From NCBI RefSeq assembly GCF_040395035.1, contig NZ_JBEBRB010000005.1, positions 1 to 64,000 on the forward strand: a stretch of 64,000 bases of DNA, written 5' to 3'. The translations under genes were made by a program, and so were the position numbers. Each line of letters opens with the position of its first letter. Position 1 is the first letter of the stretch. The DNA is from Parapedobacter lycopersici_A. Its GTDB lineage: Bacteria > Bacteroidota > Bacteroidia > Sphingobacteriales > Sphingobacteriaceae. Under the pieces are notes generated by a model. It saw only the letters and a list, made by a program, of their open reading frames with translations, was not told where the DNA came from and did not search any database. This document shows positions 1-7,470 of this stretch, one piece after another.

Positions 1-40
1 AAGAACAGGACAAACGAAAATACATTTCATCTGTCCTGTC

Positions 41-115
41 TGGTAGCCCCGACGGGAATCGAACCCATATCTAAAGTTTAGGAAACTTCTATTCTATCCG
101 TTGAACTACAGGGCC
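41..115 (-). tRNA. tRNA-Arg (anticodon CCT)
   Basis: The minus strand folds into a full cloverleaf of 72 nt plus an encoded CCA. There is a 7-bp acceptor stem with two G-U pairs (G1-U72, U6-G67), a 4-bp D stem, a 5-bp anticodon stem with a 7-nt loop TTCCTAA, a short 4-nt variable loop, and a T arm with loop TTCGATT. The anticodon is CCT, which reads AGG, so the charge should be arginine. The discriminator is A and the 3' CCA is templated. Confidence 0.95.
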
Positions 116-277
116 ATGGTAAAACTGCAATTGCGGCAAAAATACGATTTTAACAAAATAACCCGAAATTAATTATGCCAATCAACCTCATTGTCAAAAT
201 ATATGTTAAATAAATATTAAATAGTTTTTGTCTATGAACCATAAGGAAAAGTGATGCTTTTTCCCTTAACAAAAGGT

Positions 278-285
278 TATCTTTG
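278..285 (+). promoter_or_regulatory. -7 promoter element of the peroxiredoxin operon
   Basis: TATCTTTG matches the Bacteroidota -7 consensus TAnnTTTG exactly. It lies 28 nt before the ATG at 314 and inside the longer open frame that begins at 251, which argues for the shorter protein start. Confidence 0.7.
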
Positions 286-313
286 CACCAACAAAAAAGA
301 AAAAAGGATATTT

Positions 314-964
314 ATGAGTTTAGTTGGTAAAAAGTTTCCAAACATTACGATTGACGCCATGGACCACATGGGCGATGACCTACGGATTAACATATTGGAT
401 GAAGCCGTTAATAAAGGCAAAAAGGTATTGCTTTTCTGGTACCCCAAAGACTTCACCTTCGTTTGTCCTACCGAACTACACGCTTTCCAGGAAGCGTTGC
501 CGGAATTCGAGAAGCGGAACACAATTGTTATCGGTGCTTCCTGCGACACGAATGAGGTACACTTTGCTTGGCTGAACACGGCAAAAGACAATGGCGGAAT
601 CGAGGGCGTTACTTATCCGATACTGGCCGATACGACCCGTAATCTGGCTAACACCCTGGGCATACTGGATATCCAGAAAGCAACATACGATGAAGAGCTG
701 GACACCATGCTGATCGAGGGGTCGAATGTGACTTTCCGTGCCACATATTTAATAGACGAGGACGGAAAAATATTCCACGAAAGCGTAAACGATATGCCCC
801 TGGGCCGCAACGTTAAGGAATATATCCGTCTGGTTGACGCTTACGCACACGTACAGCAATTCGGAGAGGTATGCCCGGCCAATTGGGAAGAGGGCAAAGA
901 GGCCATGCACGCCACACGTGACGGCGTAGCCACCTACCTCGCCAGCAAGATCTCCCTGAGCTAA
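314..964 (+). CDS. Peroxiredoxin (AhpC/TSA, typical 2-Cys)
   Basis: A 216-residue thiol peroxidase that reduces H2O2 and organic peroxides in the cytoplasm. The peroxidatic cysteine is C51 in FTFVCPTEL and the resolving cysteine is C187 in GEVCPANW, the typical 2-Cys arrangement; length and the long C-terminal tail fit the AhpC/Prx1 group. The frame is open from 251, but a promoter at 278 and a purine-rich AAAAAGGA before 314 make ATG 314 the likely start. It is followed on the same strand by a thioredoxin and a DUF6952 gene, so the thioredoxin may recycle it (inference). Confidence 0.93.
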   Translation: MSLVGKKFPNITIDAMDHMGDDLRINILDEAVNKGKKVLLFWYPKDFTFVCPTELHAFQEALPEFEKRNTIVIGASCDTNEVHFAWLNTAKDNGGIEGVTYPILADTTRNLANTLGILDIQKATYDEELDTMLIEGSNVTFRATYLIDEDGKIFHESVNDMPLGRNVKEYIRLVDAYAHVQQFGEVCPANWEEGKEAMHATRDGVATYLASKISLS

Positions 965-1023
965 TCCCCATGCAAACGCCTATCGTTAATAACGAGATCC
1001 GGGCGGCGCTATTTAGTTAACAT

Positions 1024-1058
1024 CAGCACACGTCTGTAACGCATAACGGCGTGTGCTG
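1024..1058 (+). other. Hairpin between peroxiredoxin and thioredoxin genes
   Basis: CAGCACACG at 1024-1032 pairs perfectly with CGTGTGCTG at 1050-1058 around a 17-nt loop. There is no T tract, so it is not a classic terminator. It may reduce read-through into, or stabilise the ends of, the operon mRNA. Confidence 0.5.
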
Positions 1059-1109
1059 TATGCTACCCTAAACTTCCGTTCTCCGGTATTTAAACTAAGT
1101 GATTAAGAT

Positions 1110-1427
1110 ATGATGATACAAGAACTTGATAAAGACAACCTGGCCGACATTGTAAATGAAAACGACGTTGTCATGGTACAATATTCGGCATCATGGTGCG
1201 GCAACTGCCGGATTATGAAACCGAAATTTAAAAAACTGGCCTCAGAAAATGAGGGCGTGGCCTTTGTTATTGCTGACGCGGAGAAATTCCCGCAATCCCG
1301 CCAGCTGGCCAACGTCAGTAATTTACCCACGTTTGCTGCTTTTAAAGCCGGCCAACTGGTTGGTCAGGTACAAACAAATAAATTTGATCCATTAATTGAT
1401 CTATTCAATGAAACTACCCGTAATTAA
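1110..1427 (+). CDS. Thioredoxin family protein (CGNC active site)
   Basis: A 105-residue single-domain thioredoxin without signal peptide. The redox motif is W-C30-G-N-C33, so the usual CGPC proline is replaced by Asn, which should shift its redox potential. The cis-proline is in NLPTFAAF. It sits between a peroxiredoxin and a DUF6952 gene on the same strand and probably serves as the electron donor of that peroxiredoxin (inference from context). A second ATG at 1113 is an equally possible start. Confidence 0.88.
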   Translation: MMIQELDKDNLADIVNENDVVMVQYSASWCGNCRIMKPKFKKLASENEGVAFVIADAEKFPQSRQLANVSNLPTFAAFKAGQLVGQVQTNKFDPLIDLFNETTRN

Positions 1428-1668
1428 GCATTTGGTCGAGTTCATTGCGCAGAACGACCAGGATTATGTACTTGAAACGATTGAAACCCTGGAAGCGCTT
1501 ACCGAAGTGCCTTCATTAAAAGATGAAGAACTGGATGTAATCGGCGAATTGATCTCCAATATGTATGGCGCCATTGAGGTTGACAAACTGATTAAAGCGG
1601 GTGCGGACCGGAAAGAAGCGCTCAATTCTTTTATGCAGCGCGTGCTCGGATCAATTGATAAATCCTGA
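1408..1668 (+). CDS. DUF6952 family small protein
   Basis: An 86-residue, acidic, helix-rich protein starting MKLPVIKHLVEF. It resembles the small family that follows peroxiredoxin and thioredoxin in many Bacteroidota, annotated DUF6952; the function is unknown. ATG 1408 lies inside the thioredoxin gene and overlaps its end by 20 nt, so the two are likely translationally coupled. The frame is also open from 1396, but the product would then start MIYSMKLP, which is less like a family start. It has no cysteines, so it is unlikely to be a redox enzyme itself; a helper of the peroxide operon is the simplest idea. Confidence 0.75.
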   Translation: MKLPVIKHLVEFIAQNDQDYVLETIETLEALTEVPSLKDEELDVIGELISNMYGAIEVDKLIKAGADRKEALNSFMQRVLGSIDKS

Positions 1669-1694
1669 CAGAACCTCATCCGGCCAGCGGCTGC

Positions 1695-1734
1695 TTTCCA
1701 CAAAAAAGTGTTAACAATCGTTTTTTTGTGGAAA
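1695..1734. repeat. 13-bp perfect inverted repeat with DnaA-box-like arms
   Basis: TTTCCACAAAAAA at 1695-1707 and its exact complement at 1722-1734 flank 14 nt containing GTTAAC. The right arm read on the minus strand contains TTTTCCACA, one mismatch from the DnaA box TTATCCACA; the left arm has two mismatches. It could be a terminator of the operon upstream (an A-rich/T-rich stem works in both directions) or a DnaA-type binding region. No dnaA gene is in the window. Confidence 0.55.
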
Positions 1735-1782
1735 ACTTGTTAGCTGCTTTACGTCGTGGTACATTATTTATTGTCGTAAATT

Positions 1783-1956
1783 TACCCTTGTTAAAGGTTA
1801 ACTTCTTAAAACGGGGCTTTATTAAAAAAATGGGCTAAGCCTTATTACTCCGTTTGACAATTGCCGGTAATTACCGAAGCTGTGTTTTAAGATTTAAATG
1901 TTTTTTAATTGTTAATTTACAGGAGCCGCCCCGACATAGCTGGGCGGCTTTTGTTT
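1783..1956 (+). ncRNA. Candidate small RNA or long 3' UTR
   Basis: The gap 1669-2059 has no credible frame. Within it, TACCCTTG at 1783-1790 is one mismatch from TAnnTTTG, and a good terminator ends at about 1956. In between are self-complementary stretches: AAACGG pairing with CCGTTT (about 1817-1856), GGCTT with AAGCC inside it, and the palindrome CGGTAATTACCG. This would suit a structured RNA of about 160 nt, but no known family was recognised and the start is weak. Confidence 0.3.
1924..1956 (+). terminator. Rho-independent terminator
   Basis: AGCCGCCC (1924-1931) pairs with GGGCGGCT (1942-1949) around a 10-nt loop and is followed by TTTGTTTT. The nearest upstream gene ends at 1668, 255 nt away, which suggests either a long 3' UTR or a separate small transcript. 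Confidence 0.8.
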
Positions 1957-2046
1957 TAGCCCCCATCTGCCTTTCGGCCAACGTAATATTTATGTGAAGT
2001 GACGCCTATTAATCCCCTGCGGTGTAGAGATATAGGAGGAATGCCT

Positions 2047-2054
2047 TATCTTTA
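2047..2054 (+). promoter_or_regulatory. -7 element of the PIG-L operon
   Basis: TATCTTTA differs from TAnnTTTG only in the last base. Only 5 nt separate it from the ATG at 2060, so the mRNA should begin at or next to the start codon. Confidence 0.6.
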
Positions 2055-2059
2055 AACCC

Positions 2060-4543
2060 ATGAATATACGATCGGTATTATCCTTCCTCAGCATTTTTTT
2101 TATTTTCCATCATGCAACCGCACAGTCGCAGCCAGCGGTGAATGGCGCAGAAATCAAGCTGGCACTTAAAAAATTGAATACGCTGGGGTCGGTGCTATAT
2201 TTTGCCGCGCATCCGGACGATGAAAATACCCGGCTCATCTCTTGGTTGGCCAAAGAGCGGCTATATCGCACGGGTTACCTGTCACTTACCCGCGGAGACG
2301 GCGGTCAGAATCTGATCGGCACAGAGCAGGGAGAGGAGCTGGGGTTGATCCGGACCAATGAGCTGCTGGCTGCCCGTCAGGTGGACGGTGGTGAGCAGTT
2401 TTTTTCCCGTGCCAATGATTTTGGATTCGCTAAGACATATGACGAGACATTTGAATTCTGGGGTAAAGAGAATATTCTTGCAGATGCGGTATGGGTAATT
2501 CGAAAATTTCGGCCTGATGTGATTATCACCCGGTTCCCACCGGACGAGCGCGCGGGCCATGGGCAGCACCAGGCATCCGCAATTCTGGCAATCGAAGCCT
2601 TTACCGCCGCAGCAGATCCGAACCGGTTCCCCGAACAGCTGACTGAAGTATCGGTCTGGCAGGCAAAACGCCTGCTTTGGAACACGTCCAATTTTAGTCT
2701 TGGGGAGGGCGCAACATCATCCGACGGGTTCCAAATGGATATCGGGGATTACAATCCGCTCCTGGGTCAATCGTATGGTGAAATTGCTGCAGAAAGCCGG
2801 ACGAATCACAAAAGCCAGGGATTCGGCGCTGCCCGTCAGCGGGGCGTTATCACAGAGCGCTTTGAATTGCTAGGTGGTGATTTGCCCCAGCAAACACTGT
2901 TGGACGGGGTGGAGACTTCCTGGAGCCGGGTAGCCGGCGGCAAAAAGATACAGTCATTGGCAGCGAAGCTTAATGCGGATTTTGACATTACCCATCCGGA
3001 GAAATCAATAGATGACCTGCTGGCCATGCTCCAGCTGGTAAATCAAATTACCGATGCACACTGGAAAGCGGTAAAATCCGAAGAGTTGAAACAACTCATT
3101 CTAGCCTGCGGCGGAATATGGTTTGAAAGTTATGCCGCCGCGCCTAAATTCGCCCGTGGCGAACAGGTACCTGTCCGGACGGCTTTTATTGTACGGCGCC
3201 CGGGTATTCAGGCAGCAGTTGTTGATGTCCGTGCAACGGGGGACAGGGAGGTAAACGAAACATCAAAAACAACCCTTCTTCCGTATAATGAGCTACGCGA
3301 AGTATCTGCGGGTTTCCATACGGACGCCCTTACGCAACCCTATTGGCTTAACCACCCCCACGGAATCGGCCGCTTTGCCATTGACCGTCAGACAGACGTA
3401 GGGTACCCGCAAAACCCGGATGGGCCCGCCACGACGGTGGTACTCCGGATTAACGGCCAAGAAATCGCGTTCAAGCGGCCTGTCGTTTACAAATATACCC
3501 ATCCGGTACGGGGTGAGGTCTACGAACCCTTGGCCATCGCTCCGCGCATAACGGCCAATATCGGCCAACGGGCACTGGTGTTTAATGGCGATGAATCCAA
3601 AACCCTTCAGGTGATATTTACCGGTCACACCCGCGGGCCGGTTTCGGCCACCGCGTCTCTCCGCCTGCCGACGGGCTGGCGGGCAACACCGGAACAGACT
3701 TCCCTGCAATTTGCCCAGCCAGACGAAGAGCAAGCCGTCCAGTTTACCATATACCCCGGTAAAACCGCTACGTTGACAGATTCGGTTTCTGTTGACCTGA
3801 AATACCCCGACGCCACGCAGGAAGCGCGGGCATTTCGTGTAATCGACTATACGCACATTCCCAAGATTACCTGGTTTCCTCCGGCCGCGGCCCGCTTAAG
3901 TAAAGTCGAAACCGGCTTATCGGCGCAACGGATTGGTTACCTGCCGGGAGCAGGCGACCTGGTTCCACAGGCGCTCCGCGAAATTGGATTGGAAGTCGAT
4001 CTGCTGGATGAGCGGAACATCACTGCGGAGAAACTTTCTCAATACGATGCCCTTGTTACCGGGGTCCGGTTGTATAATGTAAATGACCGGATGCGGTATA
4101 TCCATCCGCGGTTACTGGAATATGTTAAAAATGGCGGGACATTAGTTGTTCAGTACAACACCACCGGCGGACTCTCCATGGACGACATCGGGCCGTATCC
4201 GTTTTCGCTTACGCGCAACCGGGTTACCGACGAAACGGCTACCGTAACCTTCCTGGATCCGGAAAGCCGCGTGCTCCATTTTCCGAATGAGATAACCGCC
4301 GCCGACTTTGAGGGGTGGATACAGGAACGGGGCCTTTACTTTGTGGGCGAGGGCGACGAACGCTACCAGCGCCCGCTACGGATGGCCGACCCCGGAGAAC
4401 AGGCCTACGACGGCTCCCTGTTAGTCACACCCTACGGCAAAGGTAACTTTGTTTATACATCGCTCTCTTTTTTCAGGCAATTGCCCGTCGGAGTGCCGGG
4501 CGCTTATAGATTATTTGTAAATTTGCTCGCCAAACGCAATTGA
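2060..4543 (+). CDS. Secreted PIG-L (LmbE-type) deacetylase with ThuA-like C-terminus
   Basis: An 827-residue exported protein with a signal peptide at residues 1-21. The N-terminal third is a PIG-L/LmbE zinc-dependent de-N-acetylase: HPDDE at 51-55 and HGQH at 167-170 supply zinc ligands and the catalytic Asp. The C-terminal part (about 600-820) looks like a ThuA/glutamine-amidotransferase-like fold (GYLPGAGDLVPQALREIG, later KNGGTLVVQY). The substrate would be an N-acetylated sugar or glycoconjugate in the periplasm; which one is unknown. It is the first gene of a compact run with two tiny membrane proteins and an SSS symporter (3-nt gap, then overlaps), so deacetylation and uptake of a solute may be linked. 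Confidence 0.88.
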   Translation: MNIRSVLSFLSIFFIFHHATAQSQPAVNGAEIKLALKKLNTLGSVLYFAAHPDDENTRLISWLAKERLYRTGYLSLTRGDGGQNLIGTEQGEELGLIRTNELLAARQVDGGEQFFSRANDFGFAKTYDETFEFWGKENILADAVWVIRKFRPDVIITRFPPDERAGHGQHQASAILAIEAFTAAADPNRFPEQLTEVSVWQAKRLLWNTSNFSLGEGATSSDGFQMDIGDYNPLLGQSYGEIAAESRTNHKSQGFGAARQRGVITERFELLGGDLPQQTLLDGVETSWSRVAGGKKIQSLAAKLNADFDITHPEKSIDDLLAMLQLVNQITDAHWKAVKSEELKQLILACGGIWFESYAAAPKFARGEQVPVRTAFIVRRPGIQAAVVDVRATGDREVNETSKTTLLPYNELREVSAGFHTDALTQPYWLNHPHGIGRFAIDRQTDVGYPQNPDGPATTVVLRINGQEIAFKRPVVYKYTHPVRGEVYEPLAIAPRITANIGQRALVFNGDESKTLQVIFTGHTRGPVSATASLRLPTGWRATPEQTSLQFAQPDEEQAVQFTIYPGKTATLTDSVSVDLKYPDATQEARAFRVIDYTHIPKITWFPPAAARLSKVETGLSAQRIGYLPGAGDLVPQALREIGLEVDLLDERNITAEKLSQYDALVTGVRLYNVNDRMRYIHPRLLEYVKNGGTLVVQYNTTGGLSMDDIGPYPFSLTRNRVTDETATVTFLDPESRVLHFPNEITAADFEGWIQERGLYFVGEGDERYQRPLRMADPGEQAYDGSLLVTPYGKGNFVYTSLSFFRQLPVGVPGAYRLFVNLLAKRN

Positions 4544-4546
4544 ATC

Positions 4547-4750
4547 ATGGAAAAACAACTTGAAAATCACGGTGTGGAAGTGAAAAATGTGAACAGCACT
4601 TTCTATTTATTGGGCATACTGTTCGGTGGCATCACCGGAGGTTACATCCAGGAAACAGTGCTGGGTGCAGTAATAGGCATCGTGATAGGCCTCATTTTCA
4701 GCGCCTTTTTCGTAAGGGTGCTCCTCAACGGCCGGTCACATGACCGATAA
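4547..4750 (+). CDS. Small two-helix membrane protein
   Basis: A 67-residue protein with a polar N-terminus and two hydrophobic segments (about residues 18-33 and 38-59), rich in glycine and isoleucine. No family was recognised. It starts 3 nt after the PIG-L stop and its last 11 nt overlap the next micro-gene, so it is clearly part of the operon. It may be an accessory subunit of the symporter or a Gly-zipper-like membrane protein; neither is shown. Confidence 0.7.
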   Translation: MEKQLENHGVEVKNVNSTFYLLGILFGGITGGYIQETVLGAVIGIVIGLIFSAFFVRVLLNGRSHDR

Positions 4751-4859
4751 GGGATTACCGCCCTTTATCCGCTCCTGGAAGCGCTTCTACTGGATCATCG
4801 TGTTCTGGCTGCTCTTCCTTATCCTCCTGTTTTTCTTATTCACCGTCTATTTTGAATGA
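4740..4859 (+). CDS. 39-residue single-pass membrane microprotein
   Basis: An ATG at 4740 opens a frame of 39 codons that ends at TGA 4857-4859. The product starts MTDKGLPPFIRSWKRFYW and continues as one long hydrophobic helix rich in Leu, Phe and Ile, ending TVYFE. It overlaps the preceding gene by 11 nt and shares an ATGA start/stop overlap with the symporter gene at 4856, a classic sign of coupled translation. The positive-inside charge pattern predicts a cytoplasmic N-terminus. It is likely a small partner of the SSS transporter, as small subunits occur with several bacterial SSS members; this is inference. Confidence 0.72.
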   Translation: MTDKGLPPFIRSWKRFYWIIVFWLLFLILLFFLFTVYFE

Positions 4860-6562
4860 GCAATATAGATTGGATAGTACTGTTTTGTACCCTCTCCCTG
4901 ATCGTAATATACGGCGTATATAAGAGCAGGGGGATCCGGAATATCGACGGCTATCTGCTGGGGAACAAATCACTTCCCTGGTATCACGTCGCCCTTTCGG
5001 TCATGGCCACCCAGGCGAGCGCCATTACCTTCCTTTCGGCCCCGGGGCTGGCCTATACTTCGGGGATGAGTTTCGTACAGTTCTATTTTGGCCTGCCGTT
5101 GGCCATGATTGTACTGAGCATCACGTTTGTCCCCATTTTTCACCGGCTACGCGTTTTTACGGCCTATGAATTTTTAGAAAAGCGATTTGACGTACGTACG
5201 CGGGTCTTCACCGCTTTCTTATTTTTAGTCCAGCGCGGGATATCCACCGGCATTACCATCTACGCACCGGCGATTATCCTATCGAGCATACTACAGATCA
5301 ACGTAACCTATACAACACTGTTTATCGGCACGCTGGTCATTCTTTATACCGTATACGGTGGGACAAAAGCAGTGTCGTATACCCAGTTGCTACAGATGAG
5401 CATTATCTTTGGCGGATTGCTTACCGCAGGGATACTGGTAATCTATTTGTTGCCCAGCGATATCGGCCTGGCAAAGGCATTGCATATCGCCGGGAAGTCC
5501 GGCAAGACCAATGCGATTGACCTTTCCTTCGACTGGAACAATCAATACACCCTCTGGAGCGGGATTCTCGGCGGATTTTTTCTGCAGCTTTCTTATTTTG
5601 GGACAGATCAGAGTCAGGTTGGCCGCTACCTCACGGGCTCGTCCATCCGGGATAGCCGGATCGGGCTACTCATGAACGGGCTGCTGAAGGTGCCTATGCA
5701 ATTTGCTATTCTGCTTATTGGCATCCTGGTATTCGCTTACTACCAGTATAACAGTCCACCCATTTTTTTTAATAAGTTCGAGCTGAACAAAATTGAAAAC
5801 AGCCAATATGGTCCTGAGGTAGCCAAACTGGAAGCTGCACATCAGCAGGTTTTCCAGGAAAAACAGGCACACATCAACAAACTTACCGCAGCGCTTGATC
5901 AAGAGGATGATGCGGCCGTAGCAGACGCCCGGACGCAATTACATGCCGCAGACCAGCGGGCGAAAAACATAAGGGAAGATCTGGTCGCCCTTATGCAGAA
6001 AAACGACCAAGCAGCAGACACCAATGATAATAATTATATTTTTCTCTCGTTTGTCACCGAAAACTTTCCCAAGGGACTGATCGGGCTCTTAATTGCCATT
6101 GTTTTCATGGCGTCGATGGGGGCTACGGCAAGCGCTATCAACTCCCTGGCTTCCACAACTGTTATCGATATTTATAAGCGCTTCGTCCGCAAAAAGGGGA
6201 GTGAGCAGGGTTATCTTTCCGCTTCCCGGATTTTTACATTGGTCTGGGGGGTGTTCTGCGTGATCATTGCACTTTATGCCAGCCGCTTAGGTAACCTGTT
6301 GGAGGCCGTAAACATTCTCGGCTCCCTTTTTTACGGCACCATACTGGGCATATTTGTCGTTGCCTTTTACATCAAAAAGGCAGGGGCCAAAGCGGTCTTA
6401 TGTGCAGCTGTCCTCACGGAATTCATCGTCGTGTCCCTCTGGCTGGCAGACGTGATGGCATTTCTTTGGCTAAACCTGGTGGGCTGTGCCGGTGTCGTAT
6501 TGTTTGCATTACTCTTCCAGTCGCTTCCACTTACCACCAAAGGGCAACCGGTACAACGTTAA
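4856..6562 (+). CDS. Sodium:solute symporter (SSS family)
   Basis: A 568-residue inner-membrane secondary transporter with about 13 hydrophobic segments. The early motif SAITFLSAPGLAYTSG is typical of SSS proteins, and sodium would drive the uptake. Between two helices (about residues 305-392) there is a charged, alanine- and glutamine-rich segment predicted to form a coiled coil; this is an insertion compared with shorter SSS proteins. The substrate is unknown. Its place after a secreted deacetylase suggests a sugar or amino-sugar product. It ends 19 nt from a convergent amidase gene with no visible terminator between them. Confidence 0.88.
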   Translation: MSNIDWIVLFCTLSLIVIYGVYKSRGIRNIDGYLLGNKSLPWYHVALSVMATQASAITFLSAPGLAYTSGMSFVQFYFGLPLAMIVLSITFVPIFHRLRVFTAYEFLEKRFDVRTRVFTAFLFLVQRGISTGITIYAPAIILSSILQINVTYTTLFIGTLVILYTVYGGTKAVSYTQLLQMSIIFGGLLTAGILVIYLLPSDIGLAKALHIAGKSGKTNAIDLSFDWNNQYTLWSGILGGFFLQLSYFGTDQSQVGRYLTGSSIRDSRIGLLMNGLLKVPMQFAILLIGILVFAYYQYNSPPIFFNKFELNKIENSQYGPEVAKLEAAHQQVFQEKQAHINKLTAALDQEDDAAVADARTQLHAADQRAKNIREDLVALMQKNDQAADTNDNNYIFLSFVTENFPKGLIGLLIAIVFMASMGATASAINSLASTTVIDIYKRFVRKKGSEQGYLSASRIFTLVWGVFCVIIALYASRLGNLLEAVNILGSLFYGTILGIFVVAFYIKKAGAKAVLCAAVLTEFIVVSLWLADVMAFLWLNLVGCAGVVLFALLFQSLPLTTKGQPVQR

Positions 6563-6581
6563 CACATCGTCGCTGTACGGC

Positions 6582-7463
6582 TTAATATTTCAGATATAAA
6601 TTATACAGAACCTGCAAATCGTGCGGGGTCAGTTCAGGACTTAAGTCCTGTTGGATATACCGCCGTTTAAAGGCTACTATTGCGGCATTAAGGTCGCTGA
6701 TGTCGTAGCCGATTATCCGAAGCGCGTCACGGGGATTGAAGTTTGCCGGCGGCTCCTCCAAGTGCTTATCCGGCCAAAGGCCGAAACCCCGCTCCGCAAG
6801 CTTTTCCCAGGGGAAAAGCACACTGGGATCGTTTTTACGGGTTGGAGCAATGTCGCCGTGCGCCAAAAAATTAGCGGCCGGAATACGATAAGTGGTTTTA
6901 AGCTTTTCCAGTAATTGGAGCAGGCTATAGATCTGGGCGTCCGGAAACGGCTCGTTCCCGTTATTGTCCAGTTCGATGCCGAGCGAAACCGAATTGAGAT
7001 CGGTCACGTTTCCCCATTTCCCCGCCCCCGCATGCCAGCCTCGCAGGTAGTCATTGAGCAATTGATACACCTGGCCATCGCGTCCGATCACATAATGTGC
7101 GCTTACCTGCGTATGCGGCACAGTAAAGGTATGCAGGGTTTGCTCCAGGCTATCCTGGGCCGTGTGATGAATGACCACATAATTGGGCTTGCGCAGGTTA
7201 AAATTGATCGTTCCTACCCATGGCTGCTCACGCCGGGCTATACGCGGTGAGAACACCACGGTATCCATGAGTGAGTCGTATGTCGCTGTCGGTGCCGGGA
7301 GAGGTGGCGGTAGCTGCTGGCTGATTTCTGCGGCCAATGCCTTCACCTGTTCCGTGTACTGTTTATTGGTCTTTGCGTAACGGTTTGTGCTGCACCCCGC
7401 CAAAACGAGGCATGCAGACAAGAGTAATGCAAAATCATATCGCTTATAAACAAACACACTCAT
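6582..7463 (-). CDS. N-acetylmuramoyl-L-alanine amidase, lipoprotein (Amidase_2)
   Basis: A 293-residue lipoprotein: the lipobox LAGC follows a short hydrophobic signal. The Amidase_2 (PGRP-like) zinc domain covers about residues 90-230, with VVIHHTAQ, a central SAHYVIGRDG and FLAHGDIAPTRKNDP, the last holding zinc and catalytic residues. It cuts the bond between MurNAc and the stem peptide, probably from the periplasmic side of a membrane. The frame is open further upstream to 7532, but only the ATG at 7463 places the signal peptide correctly and avoids overlap with the DUF3078 gene, whose stop lies 7 nt before. Confidence 0.88.
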   Translation of the reverse strand: MSVFVYKRYDFALLLSACLVLAGCSTNRYAKTNKQYTEQVKALAAEISQQLPPPLPAPTATYDSLMDTVVFSPRIARREQPWVGTINFNLRKPNYVVIHHTAQDSLEQTLHTFTVPHTQVSAHYVIGRDGQVYQLLNDYLRGWHAGAGKWGNVTDLNSVSLGIELDNNGNEPFPDAQIYSLLQLLEKLKTTYRIPAANFLAHGDIAPTRKNDPSVLFPWEKLAERGFGLWPDKHLEEPPANFNPRDALRIIGYDISDLNAAIVAFKRRYIQQDLSPELTPHDLQVLYNLYLKY

Positions 7464-7470
7464 TGGCAGA

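Noticed and set aside
1695..1734. Definite replication origin
   Set aside because: Only two imperfect DnaA-like boxes, no dnaA, and no strand-switch pattern; kept only as a weak finding.
3293..3856. 187-codon minus-strand frame inside the PIG-L gene
   Set aside because: Shadow of a convincing 827-codon gene; no start signal or domain.
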